A DNA stretch of 64,000 nt from a virus. The notes below the pieces were generated by a model. It made no database searches and had not been told where the DNA came from. It saw only the letters and a program-made list of their open reading frames with translations. Where the stretch lies: positions 40,737 through 104,736 of the IMG/VR virus record IMGVR_UViG_3300043444_000523; one strand, written 5' to 3'. The position numbers and the translations under genes are program-made. Numbering within the stretch: position 1 is the stretch's first letter; every line of letters starts with the position of its first letter. Shown here in pieces: positions 49,607 to 57,824 of the stretch.

Positions 49607-49854
49607 TTAGTGACGTTCTTTCAGATGCGTGCCATCAAATCGGGTCGTATCGTTCGCATGAAGGCACGCAAGCGTGCTACGTCGATCATGCAAGAGCACT
49701 CGATGGCCTCGTGGCCATCATGGACAATGCGAGAAAGTTCCTTGATTCGCCGTATCCATTGGCAAGAAATCTGCTTTCTGCGGAACTGCTTCGGCAAGTT
49801 GCCGACGCACTGGACAACGAAGAACTTCCGATGCCAAAGGCCGATCTATTTTAA
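49603..49854 (+). CDS. Hypothetical small helical protein
   Basis: 83 residues from ATG 49603 (ATGA overlap). Helical with an RNLLSAELLRQVADALDN core. Unknown. Confidence 0.55.
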   Translation: MISDVLSDACHQIGSYRSHEGTQACYVDHARALDGLVAIMDNARKFLDSPYPLARNLLSAELLRQVADALDNEELPMPKADLF

Positions 49855-49871
49855 TAACCAGGAGAATTGTC

Positions 49872-50114
49872 ATGCGTACCGAAAACGGATGGGTGATTGA
49901 CGAAAACAACAACCGGGCGTCTCTTGAAAAGTGGGGCAGCGAAGAAGCGGCGGCAAATATACTGGCCACTTTAACCGGCTGCTCCGGCTGCTCCGACTGC
50001 TCTGGCTGCTCTGGCAAAAAGAACGAAAAGTTGGAATCTCCAATTCCGGTCATTGAAGACATTCACAAGAAACTTGCTGACGCCATGATTATTTTAACCA
50101 AGGAGAACCCATGA
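49872..50114 (+). CDS. Cys-Ser-Gly repeat protein
   Basis: 80 residues, GGAG before the ATG. Contains CSGCSDCSGCSG, a three-residue repeat with alternate cysteines that could bind metal or form a disulphide-rich loop. Similar CSxC repeats occur in short phage proteins of unknown role. Confidence 0.6.
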   Translation: MRTENGWVIDENNNRASLEKWGSEEAAANILATLTGCSGCSDCSGCSGKKNEKLESPIPVIEDIHKKLADAMIILTKENP

Positions 50115-50401
50115 TTTCTGACGCTGGCAGTGTTCGGCTATGCACTGATTCGCTCGACATTTTCTTGCCTAACGGCAAGGGAGACGGGCAGTGCGGAGTC
50201 GTGATCGGCGAAGAACCGCCTAATGATTTCCGTGCCTACCTGGGCATGTTCATCATCCGCACATCAGGTTTCATCGCGTACTACGATTGTGAACGGAAGC
50301 CGATTGACCGAGAGCCACTTGGACCGGGGCGTTACCATGCCTGGAACAACCGGGCCGGTACGGTGTACATCAAAAAGTCCGACGACAACCTTATGGAGTG
50401 A
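50111..50401 (+). CDS. Hypothetical protein
   Basis: 96 residues, ATGA-coupled. Strand-rich with Gly/Asp turns and a WNNRAGTVYIKK end. Unknown. Confidence 0.55.
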   Translation: MISDAGSVRLCTDSLDIFLPNGKGDGQCGVVIGEEPPNDFRAYLGMFIIRTSGFIAYYDCERKPIDREPLGPGRYHAWNNRAGTVYIKKSDDNLME

Positions 50402-50405
50402 GAAC

Positions 50406-50840
50406 ATGAATAAGGCCGACTTAGCCGCGACTAGGGATTCAGTCGATGAGGCAACACGCGCCGCAACGAACTTTTCAATCCACGATACGCCTGGAAGCGA
50501 CATGGCTGGCAGTGGACAGCAAGAGGGCGTGAAGCATACGCCATTGCCGTGGGAAATATCAAAACACGGGACGCCAGAATGTCATCCGCAATTCGGGCTC
50601 TACGCCGAAGGATGCCACAGAGACCATGTGATTGTGAAAGGCGACAATCCCAAAGAAGACGCCGAGTTTATCTGCCGCGCCGTCAATTCGTTCAAAAGCC
50701 TGTTGGCGGCACTAGAAGAGTGCATAACAGATGAAGGCGCAGTCGCATACAACAGGCCAGACCGCTACGGGCGAGAACGTCTGGACGCGATAAGTGACCT
50801 TGCCCGTGCCGCCATCGCCAAAGCGACAGTTAAACCATGA
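50406..50840 (+). CDS. Phage protein with 'HTPLPWEIS' core
   Basis: 144 residues. GVKHTPLPWEISKHGTP and NPKEDAEFICRAVNSFKSLLAAL match a common short phage domain of unknown function (often about 80-100 residues), here with a disordered N-terminal extension. Confidence 0.65.
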   Translation: MNKADLAATRDSVDEATRAATNFSIHDTPGSDMAGSGQQEGVKHTPLPWEISKHGTPECHPQFGLYAEGCHRDHVIVKGDNPKEDAEFICRAVNSFKSLLAALEECITDEGAVAYNRPDRYGRERLDAISDLARAAIAKATVKP

Positions 50841-50852
50841 AAGGAGACCCTC

Positions 50853-51035
50853 ATGCAGTTTGAGCACAAGAAGGGCGATAGGTACATAATCATCGGTTAC
50901 TACTACAACACCGGCATCAAGTTTCGGCTCGTCCGATTCAATCCATACTCTGCGCTGGCCATCAATCTTTGGCGAGGCAAGGTATGGCAGATGAGGGGCA
51001 AGAGGCGGACTCTTGTGAAGGAAGTCTGGAACTAA
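50853..51035 (+). CDS. Small basic protein
   Basis: 60 residues, ATG after AAGGAGA. Tyr/Lys/Arg-rich (YYYNTGIKFRLVRFNPYS) with a basic end. Unknown. Confidence 0.5.
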   Translation: MQFEHKKGDRYIIIGYYYNTGIKFRLVRFNPYSALAINLWRGKVWQMRGKRRTLVKEVWN

Positions 51036-51063
51036 TTACCACCTACAAAACGGGAGTACATGA

Positions 51064-52579
51064 AATGTCGGCACTTATCGATAAATTCAAAGCAGCCAGA
51101 AGGGCTTCTGCCCCGTTGATTGCGATCACCACGCCGGACTATCCGGCAACGGAGAGAAACATCTGCGCATGCATGAACGGAGTCCATAAGATTCGATGGG
51201 ACATCATTCGAGGATATGGCGCACTCAACGACGAAGGCCGAGAGGCGATGGAGAAAATCGGCCTTGATTCAGAGAATGTTGTCGCGCGAACCGGGAACCC
51301 AGCAGAGGCTTTGTCTCTGGCACTTGAACTCCCTGAAGACTCTGTTCTGTTCTTTCACAATGCACAACGGTACTTACAGAATGAGGCCGTGTGTCAGGCG
51401 ATCTTGAACTTACGAGACCCGTTCAAGAATCCTCGCCGGACTCTGGTAATGCTGGCCGTGGACATTTCGCTTCCATCGGAGTTGTCCCAGGACGTTTTGG
51501 TTCTTGACGAGCCATTGCCGGATCGTGAGCGGCTGAAGGCAATTGCCTTGGACTGCTACAAGTCGATCAACACCGAGCTCGACAACAAGAAGATGCCGAA
51601 GCTGCCTGATCCAGACAAGGACGCTCTTGAGTTGATTGCAGACTCTCTTGTCGGGCTCTCTGAATTCCCATCGGAGCAGATCGTGTCCATGAGCCTGAGC
51701 AAGTCTGGCATGGATACGCCGTCTCTGTGGGAGAGGAAGTACAAGACGATTGAGCAGACTCCAGGCTTGAAGGTTAATCGCAGCAAAGAGACTTTTGAAG
51801 ACATCAGCGGCATGGACCAGATCAAGAAGCGAATGCAGCGTGTCTTCAAGGGGCTGAAACGATGGAGATGCATCTTCTGGATGGATGAAGTCGAGAAGAT
51901 GCTTGCTGGTGCTACTGGGGCGATTGGAGACAGTTCAGGAACAAGCCAGTATGGCCTTGGGAAAATCCTGACCGAGATGCAGGAAAACCAGTGGGACGGA
52001 ATCATTGGCGTTGGCCCAGGTGGAAGCGGCAAGAGCCTGTTGGCCAAAGCCCTTGGCAACACATTTGAGATACCGACGTTTATCTTTGATATTGGAGCAA
52101 CACAAGCATCGCTCGTAGGTCAGAGCCAAGCCAATATCAATGCGGCCATGAAAGTCGCCAAAGCGATGGCTGGCGACGGTGTGTTTTGGGTTGCCACATG
52201 CAACAAGATCGAATCTCTTCCGCCTGAACTGAAGCGTAGATTCTCAAAAGGAATCTATTACTTCGACATTCCCGACGATGAAGAGAAGTCGCTTCTTTGG
52301 AAGATGTACATCAAGAAGTACAACCTGCCGGAGCAGAAGATTCCAAGCGACGAAGGCTGGACTGCGGCAAACGTGGCTTCGTGCTGCCGAAGCGCGTGGG
52401 AAGAACAGTGTTCGCTTTTGGAAGCCGGTGAGTCCATCATTCCGATCACCAAGAGCGACCCGGAAGGGCTGGCGAAACTGCGAACGATGGCCAATGGGAG
52501 GTTCTTGAGTGTCAACCGGCCAGGAGCGTACTCTATGGCCAAGACCGAGAAGAAGTCCAACCGTAAAATCGAAGTATAA
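51064..52579 (+). CDS. AAA+ ATPase with permuted core
   Basis: 505 residues. The Walker B element CIFWMDEVEKML (about 268-280) comes before Walker A GVGPGGSGKSLLAK (about 316-329), then GQSQANINAAM, sensor 1 WVATCN (about 376) and the arginine region LKRRF. This is the reverse of the usual A-then-B order; I have seen this order in other phage ATPases. The N-terminal 240 residues form a separate domain. Next to DUF1257 and DUF2997 genes, as seen for Ycf46 and Ycf35-type partners. Confidence 0.8.
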
Positions 52580-52588
52580 GGAGAACCC

Positions 52589-52903
52589 ATGCCTTGCTGG
52601 ACAATTCAGACAAACACGCTTGACCTGAAAGTGGCCAACAAAGGGCTACTTGGGAAAGCACTTGAATCGCTTGGGTACAAGCCGACAATGCTACAAGACG
52701 GCTCTCTCGTGTTCATGCACGAAGGGCGACAGGTCAAGATCATGGACGGGAAGATCGAGGTTCCTGTTGGCAAAGAGAGCATCGTTGACAAAATCAAAGC
52801 AGCCTACTCAACCGAAGTCCTGAAGTACGCCTCGCAGAAATTCGGATGGTCCATGACCAAGGGCAAGAAAGAGAACACCTACAACATATCCAGGAGGTTC
52901 TAA
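52589..52903 (+). CDS. DUF1257/Ycf35-like protein
   Basis: 104 residues. CWTIQTNTLDLKVANKGLL, LESLGYKP, and a C-terminal helix-strand (YASQKFGWSMTKGKKENTYN) fit the DUF1257 family, which in plastids and cyanobacteria is Ycf35. Function unknown. Follows the ATPase by nine bases. Confidence 0.75.
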   Translation: MPCWTIQTNTLDLKVANKGLLGKALESLGYKPTMLQDGSLVFMHEGRQVKIMDGKIEVPVGKESIVDKIKAAYSTEVLKYASQKFGWSMTKGKKENTYNISRRF

Positions 52904-53115
52904 TGTTTGGCAAGATTGACGTGATGGAGTGTGAGATTCTCGCGGACGGAACGATCAAGACGGCAACTGATTCTGTGTCGCCAGCAAACCACAGATCAGC
53001 CGATGAGTTCTTGGAAATGATCACCAAGCTGACTGGCGGCGCTGTCGCCAACATTAGGAAGCCAGGCCACGAAGGCCACTTGCATCAACATGGCGGAGTC
53101 TGGCATAAGCATTGA
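52903..53115 (+). CDS. DUF2997-like protein
   Basis: 70 residues; the ATG shares its first base with the previous stop. FGKIDVMECEILADGTIKTATD and a His-rich end (HLHQHGGVWHKH) match the short DUF2997 partner of DUF1257. Possible metal binding. Completes a three-gene cassette with the ATPase. Confidence 0.7.
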   Translation: MFGKIDVMECEILADGTIKTATDSVSPANHRSADEFLEMITKLTGGAVANIRKPGHEGHLHQHGGVWHKH

Positions 53116-53116
53116 A

Positions 53117-53137
53117 CTAAAGCCGTGTTGGCTTTAG
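53117..53137. other. Intergenic hairpin
   Basis: CTAAAGCC and GGCTTTAG, loop of five. No T-run; may separate or stabilise transcripts after the DUF cassette. Confidence 0.4.
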
Positions 53138-53172
53138 ATGTTGTTAGTTGTTTCTAAACGGGAGTGCTGGAA

Positions 53173-54060
53173 ATGACTGGATCAATTGCGGAAAACTCGA
53201 TTTGTCTGGCACTTGATGTCAAGTGCATAGGCAACAGCCGAAAACTTCGTGACGACCAGATCGAAGTTGAGGCCGACAAGGAAATGATCAAAGCGGCCAA
53301 GAAGCTGCTTGATGCGCCAGAACTTGACGCGATCAAGTCTCTGGATGCCGAGATGCGGAATTGGCTTGGCAAGCGGGCATTGCCAAGCATGTTCAAGAGC
53401 GGCATCTACCTGATCCCAATATCCCTGGTGCAAGACGTTGATGCGAAACTGCAAGAGTACCAGGAGAATCGATCTGGGAAAGTGCAGTCCTTCGTTTCGT
53501 CATACGAGAGGATCAAGGCCGACGCACAGCAGCGTCTCAATGGGGTCTACAATGAAAAGGACTACCCAAGCGCCGAGAAGGTCGAACAGCTTTTCAGTGT
53601 CAAGTCAAGTTATGTGACGTTCGGCACACCGGCTGCACTTCAGCAAATCTCATCTTCTCTATGGGAGAGAGAGAAAGAAAAGGCCGAAAAGCAGTGGAAA
53701 GAGGCCGGAGAAGAAATCCGCATCGTCCTTCGTGAAAGCATGAAGAAGCTGGTCGATCACATGGTCGAACGGCTTGCAAGCACGGAAGACGGCAAGCCGA
53801 AGATTTTCCGAGACTCTCTGATTGGTAACATGCAAGAGTTCTTAGAACTGTTCAATGCACGGAACATCACCGGAGACGCCGAACTTGAGGAATTGGCCAA
53901 CAAAGCCAAGGCTATCATGAAAGGCGCTGACCCGTCCAAGATTCGCGCCAGCACGGACACGAGAGAGACCATCAAGAACGCCTTTGAATCTATCAAAGCC
54001 AATCTCGACACGATGGTCATTGATCGGCCATCTCGACAAATCAAGATCGATGACGAGTGA
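53173..54060 (+). CDS. DUF3150-like phage protein
   Basis: 295 residues. SIAENSICLALDVKCIGNSRKL and the long helical arms (DADAKLQEYQENRSG-type, FREKEKAEKQWKEAG-type) fit the phage DUF3150 family, which usually lies beside AAA+ ATPases of the MoxR or permuted type. Forms a functional block with the preceding three genes. Confidence 0.65.
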   Translation: MTGSIAENSICLALDVKCIGNSRKLRDDQIEVEADKEMIKAAKKLLDAPELDAIKSLDAEMRNWLGKRALPSMFKSGIYLIPISLVQDVDAKLQEYQENRSGKVQSFVSSYERIKADAQQRLNGVYNEKDYPSAEKVEQLFSVKSSYVTFGTPAALQQISSSLWEREKEKAEKQWKEAGEEIRIVLRESMKKLVDHMVERLASTEDGKPKIFRDSLIGNMQEFLELFNARNITGDAELEELANKAKAIMKGADPSKIRASTDTRETIKNAFESIKANLDTMVIDRPSRQIKIDDE

Positions 54061-54088
54061 AAGCTCCGCCGCGTAGGCGTACTCCCGG

Positions 54089-54120
54089 CTTGCGCGGTGC
54101 TTGTGGCCGCGCAAGTTTTT
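54089..54120 (+). terminator. Rho-independent terminator
   Basis: CTTGCGCGG and CCGCGCAAG perfect 9-bp stem, loop of nine, then TTTTT. Ends the ATPase-DUF3150 unit. Confidence 0.8.
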
Positions 54121-54143
54121 CTTGTTTACTAACTGGAGAACAA

Positions 54144-55124
54144 ATGATTAAAACTTCAAAATCACTGGCAAACAAGTTCAGGTCTACGGCCGAAAGGCTT
54201 ATCGAAAAGATCGAACACTTACGCCGACCAATGACTCAGAACTCCACGCCAAAGAGACAGAAAGAGTATTCGAGCAGGATCATCGATGCTGACAACCTTG
54301 ACCGATGCCGGTTGGCGCTTCTTGCATTGGCCTCTGCATGGGACAAAGGGGAAGTCCCATACGTCCTTGAAGGCGTGAAGACCAAAAATGAGGTCTTTGG
54401 TTTTGTTCGGCATGGGACAGAATCAAGAGGGTATTACAGCATCTACTCGACGCATAAATACGTCGATCAGACCGAGGCTGGTAAAGCAATACAATCCATG
54501 CTTGAGAAGTACATCGGTGAGAATGATGCCGATAGACAAGAAGCAATCAAGAAAGAGCGACAAATCAGTCGGCTTATCGACAAGGTTCGATTTGCCGATA
54601 TTCCTTCGTTCTTCCCAACTCCGCTCAGCGTCATCAATCTGATGCTCAAGGGAGCGGGTATTTCTCCAGGAATGAAAGTCCTTGAGCCATCGGCAGGCAT
54701 AGGGAGCATCGTTGACGAAATATCCAAGATCGTCGGGGAAGGAAACATCACAGCAGTTGAGAAGGTTCAATGCCTTGTGGACGTTCTCAACACGAAGGGG
54801 AATTGCAAAGTTGTTTGTGATGACTTCCTTACCGTTGATGGTCTTGGCCTGTTTGACAGGATCGTCATGAATCCTCCTTTCGAGAACATGCAAGACATAA
54901 GCCATGTAATGAGGGCATGGGAGATGCTTTCAAGTGATGGAATTCTTGTCTCAATCATGTCGGCATCACCGTTTTTTAGGTCAAACACTGCCGCCGAGAC
55001 ATTCAGGAATTTCCTTGAAGCGAATTACGCTACTGTTGTCGATCTCCCTCAAGATTCATTCAAAGGTGGAGGCGTATTCAGGACTACTGGCGTTTCTTGC
55101 AAGATGATCGTTCTGAGGAAGTAA
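54144..55124 (+). CDS. Phage N6-adenine DNA methyltransferase-like protein
   Basis: 326 residues. VLEPSAGIGSIVDEIS (motif I, about 187-202) and IVMNPPFEN (motif IV, about 244) in the order of gamma-class N6-adenine methyltransferases; N-terminal 160 residues hold a TPxxVxxLM-like entry (FFPTPLSVINLML). Probably methylates phage DNA. Second methyltransferase in the window, different class from the one at 12.8 kb. Confidence 0.75.
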   Translation: MIKTSKSLANKFRSTAERLIEKIEHLRRPMTQNSTPKRQKEYSSRIIDADNLDRCRLALLALASAWDKGEVPYVLEGVKTKNEVFGFVRHGTESRGYYSIYSTHKYVDQTEAGKAIQSMLEKYIGENDADRQEAIKKERQISRLIDKVRFADIPSFFPTPLSVINLMLKGAGISPGMKVLEPSAGIGSIVDEISKIVGEGNITAVEKVQCLVDVLNTKGNCKVVCDDFLTVDGLGLFDRIVMNPPFENMQDISHVMRAWEMLSSDGILVSIMSASPFFRSNTAAETFRNFLEANYATVVDLPQDSFKGGGVFRTTGVSCKMIVLRK

Positions 55125-55171
55125 ACGCCGAAAGGCACTGCGCCTGACAGGTTTCAGGCAGGAGAAGCGAA

Positions 55172-55834
55172 ATGAATCTTTTGCCAGTGAATCTTGGGCC
55201 ACTTGCCGACCTGACATCGGAAGCAGGGAAGTTTGCACTGTCTGGAGTTCGTATCGAATTCAAGGATGACAAATACGAAGCCGAGGCCACGGATGCCAAA
55301 ATCTTGGCCACGATTGAGGGAGTCTGCGAAGACCCCAAAGACTATCCGGCAATTCCGGCACTGGAACTTGCGCCCAATGGGAAGTCGGTGTGCCTTGTGC
55401 CAGCGGCCCTTTGGCGAGATGCCTTCGCCACTGCCAAGAAGGTCACGAAGGCCAGACACATGAAGCCGATCCTCAAGAACAACGCCATCAAGATCGGCGA
55501 GTACGACGTTACATTCGCGGCCACGGACTTGGAGAAGTCGCCGGTCACTTCAGGGAAGCAATTGGAAGGGCGATACCCGCCGACGAAAGAGGTTTACCCG
55601 AAGAGCGACCACAAGAAGATGGTCAAACTCCGGCTCAAATCAGAAGACCTAATTCGGCTTGTCAAGGCTTCTCAAATTGTCGATGAAGTCGTTACGGTCA
55701 CGATCTTCCACGGCAGCTACAATTGCGTCTTGATGGAGGCCGAATCGACCAGCCAGAAGTTCAAAGGGCTGATCTTCCCGGCGTCAATCAGGAAGTTCGA
55801 CGCCGAAGAAAAACTGCAACAAGTCATGGACTAA
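55172..55834 (+). CDS. Sliding-clamp-like protein
   Basis: 220 residues. LEGRYPPTKEVYPK (about 131-144) corresponds to the conserved 'EG.YP....' loop of DNA polymerase III beta clamps, with repeated alpha-beta units around it (VRLKSEDLIRLVKASQ-type). Shorter than bacterial DnaN (about 365), so perhaps a two-domain phage clamp that would trimerise. Consistent with the nearby replication and recombination genes. Confidence 0.6.
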   Translation: MNLLPVNLGPLADLTSEAGKFALSGVRIEFKDDKYEAEATDAKILATIEGVCEDPKDYPAIPALELAPNGKSVCLVPAALWRDAFATAKKVTKARHMKPILKNNAIKIGEYDVTFAATDLEKSPVTSGKQLEGRYPPTKEVYPKSDHKKMVKLRLKSEDLIRLVKASQIVDEVVTVTIFHGSYNCVLMEAESTSQKFKGLIFPASIRKFDAEEKLQQVMD

Positions 55835-55900
55835 TTCCAGTTGCAAACAGTGGCGATGTGTGTATAGTAAACACATATCGCCTCCTCCAAGGAGAAGGCT

Positions 55901-56095
55901 GTGAATGAACTTCTGAAGCAAGTGATTTCAAGGTTTGAGACGGGGCCGCAAGAGTCCCAAACAGTCTATGTCCAACAGCCGGAGCCGCGCACCGAGTCTG
56001 ATCGGACATGGTTTGTGGCCGGAATGGTTACAGCCGGTGCAATCTGCGTAGGATTGTTCGGCTTGGCACTGTGCGCGTTTACTGAAAAGGAATGA
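55901..56095 (+). CDS. Small membrane protein
   Basis: 64 residues from GTG 55901 (AAGGAGAAGGCT upstream). One transmembrane helix (WFVAGMVTAGAICVGLFGLALC), short charged tail. Stop overlaps the RTX gene region; a partner in export or anchoring is possible. Confidence 0.55.
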   Translation: MNELLKQVISRFETGPQESQTVYVQQPEPRTESDRTWFVAGMVTAGAICVGLFGLALCAFTEKE

Positions 56096-56097
56096 CC

Positions 56098-56688
56098 ATG
56101 CGACTTGAACAGCTTGAATCCCGCGAAACTCCATCGATCACGATGACGCACGAGGGCGAAACCTATGGCCGGATCACCATCCAAGGAGATGCGGCCAACG
56201 ACCGAATCATGTTGACCGACTACGGCAACGGTCGGTTTGTTCTGAACGGGGTCCGGCACGATTACGGGATGCCGCTGGATTTCAAAATCTGCGGCGGCAA
56301 AGGCAATGACACGATCCGCGTCTCGTCAAAGTCATTCTGCTGGATCGAAGGCCAGGACGGAAACGACACGATCTACGGCGGGAGCGGCGATGACCTTTTG
56401 TACGGAGGAAGCGGCCGAGACTCCCTCTACGGCGGATACGGAGACGATTATCTTCAGGGCGGCGACGACAACGACTATCTGAACGGTGGGGCCGGAGATG
56501 ATTACCTGAGCGGCGGCAGAGGGGCAGATACTCTCTACGGCGGCTACGGGATCGACACGATTGGAATCTGGATTGGCCAGACTGGGCCAGCGGACAAGTT
56601 CTACTTCGCGCCCAATGATTACTCGTTGTGGTTCAGGAAGGACGGCACTTCGACTTCGCCGTTCTATCTCCAAACGGCTTTTGAATAG
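56098..56688 (+). CDS. RTX calcium-binding repeat protein
   Basis: 196 residues. The N-terminus MRLEQLESRETPS is the Leu-Glu-x-Leu-Glu-x-Arg start found on exported planctomycete proteins (family knowledge). Then a beta region, and six or more nonapeptide repeats GGxGxDxLY (GSGDDLLYGG, YGDDYLQGG, AGDDYLSGG) forming a calcium-bound beta-roll. A phage carrying a host-style exported calcium protein suggests surface adhesion or release. ATG 56098 fits the ribosome site best. Confidence 0.8.
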   Translation: MRLEQLESRETPSITMTHEGETYGRITIQGDAANDRIMLTDYGNGRFVLNGVRHDYGMPLDFKICGGKGNDTIRVSSKSFCWIEGQDGNDTIYGGSGDDLLYGGSGRDSLYGGYGDDYLQGGDDNDYLNGGAGDDYLSGGRGADTLYGGYGIDTIGIWIGQTGPADKFYFAPNDYSLWFRKDGTSTSPFYLQTAFE

Positions 56689-56696
56689 GAGACGCA

Positions 56697-57776
56697 ATGA
56701 AGCCTTTAACACGATCTGAGGAATATCTGTTTTCGCTGTGCGATTCGACGGCCACAACGGTTACTGCTCAAAGGGCCGCGATCAAACGATCCGGGCTTAC
56801 CGGAATGACGGCGAAACAGGTTGAGAAAATCCAGCGGGAGAACTGGAATAAGACCAAAAAGTCAAACCCAGGAGTCCCGATATTTGTTCTGGCTGCTAGA
56901 TACAGTGATTGTCCAGACTGGGAGCGCAGGACGCCAAGAGGGACTCCGGCTGGAGAAATACTTTACAGCAGTGGCCTGATGTATCATGTGTACAATTCCA
57001 TCGACTGGGAGCGTTTAAGGAAACATCAGTGCGGAGAATCAGTGGCTTTTGGCGCTCGAATCCGAGAGAAGACAAACGACAAGACCGGCTGGGATCGAGT
57101 TGTTTGGAGATACGCAGATTATGGATTGGTTCTTTCTCCATGCCGTAAGAAGGTGGCTGTTTCCACAAAGGAAGGGGAGTGGAAGATAAGCCCGTACTGG
57201 CGCGGCTATTTCAAAGCCAATGGCAGAGTTTTTTGCGATGATCAGAGATATAGAAGTAGCTTTCCAACTGGATATTCCGTCCGCCTTCGTGACTGCTTGA
57301 GAATCTTGCTCAACGCCGGATTTAAGGCATATCTGACGCGACAGACACCAGAGCAGATCGCAACCGGGTCAGGCGAGCGCGGGCGGACTGGCGAATTGGT
57401 TCTTGTCGTGGATTTTGGGAAGCACGGGTTTTACCACGCCTTTGCGAACAGATGGATTGTTCGTGCTGTAGCCGCAGCACTGAAGGCACGAGAGGAAGAA
57501 TACGAGCAGAAAGAGCTAGACGCATTGCTTGCCAGAGATGCGGCCAACATCCATGTTTGTTACGCCGACTCCATCAAAGCTGGCAACTGTCCGGCTGGAA
57601 CGGAAAAGTTTGGCGAGCAACACGGCCTGGATCGCAAGCGGCATTACACCGCGAAAGAGCTCCTAGAAATCAGCAATGGCAGCACGCGATTCGTCCGGGC
57701 AGCGGTGCTCACGGCACTGCGCCGGGAACGCCGTGAAATGGCACAAGGGTTCTCTGTATTGGCAGACCATCGATAA
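56697..57776 (+). CDS. Hypothetical conserved protein
   Basis: 359 residues, ATG after AGGAGACGC. Alternating Trp/Arg-rich strands and helices; VVWRYADYGLVLSP, WKISPYWRGYFKAN and RHYTAKELLEISNG stand out. No recognised domain. Ends in a palindrome copy. Confidence 0.6.
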   Translation: MKPLTRSEEYLFSLCDSTATTVTAQRAAIKRSGLTGMTAKQVEKIQRENWNKTKKSNPGVPIFVLAARYSDCPDWERRTPRGTPAGEILYSSGLMYHVYNSIDWERLRKHQCGESVAFGARIREKTNDKTGWDRVVWRYADYGLVLSPCRKKVAVSTKEGEWKISPYWRGYFKANGRVFCDDQRYRSSFPTGYSVRLRDCLRILLNAGFKAYLTRQTPEQIATGSGERGRTGELVLVVDFGKHGFYHAFANRWIVRAVAAALKAREEEYEQKELDALLARDAANIHVCYADSIKAGNCPAGTEKFGEQHGLDRKRHYTAKELLEISNGSTRFVRAAVLTALRRERREMAQGFSVLADHR

Positions 57777-57797
57777 TCGGCGCATTTCGCGCCTATT
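57775..57797. repeat. Dispersed palindrome, copy 12
   Basis: Same variant as copy 7 (AATCGGCGCAT, TCGCGCCTATT). Between the 56697 gene and the SMC-like gene. Confidence 0.85.
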
Positions 57798-57824
57798 ATT
57801 CAAACTCAGCAAAGGGAGCATTAG

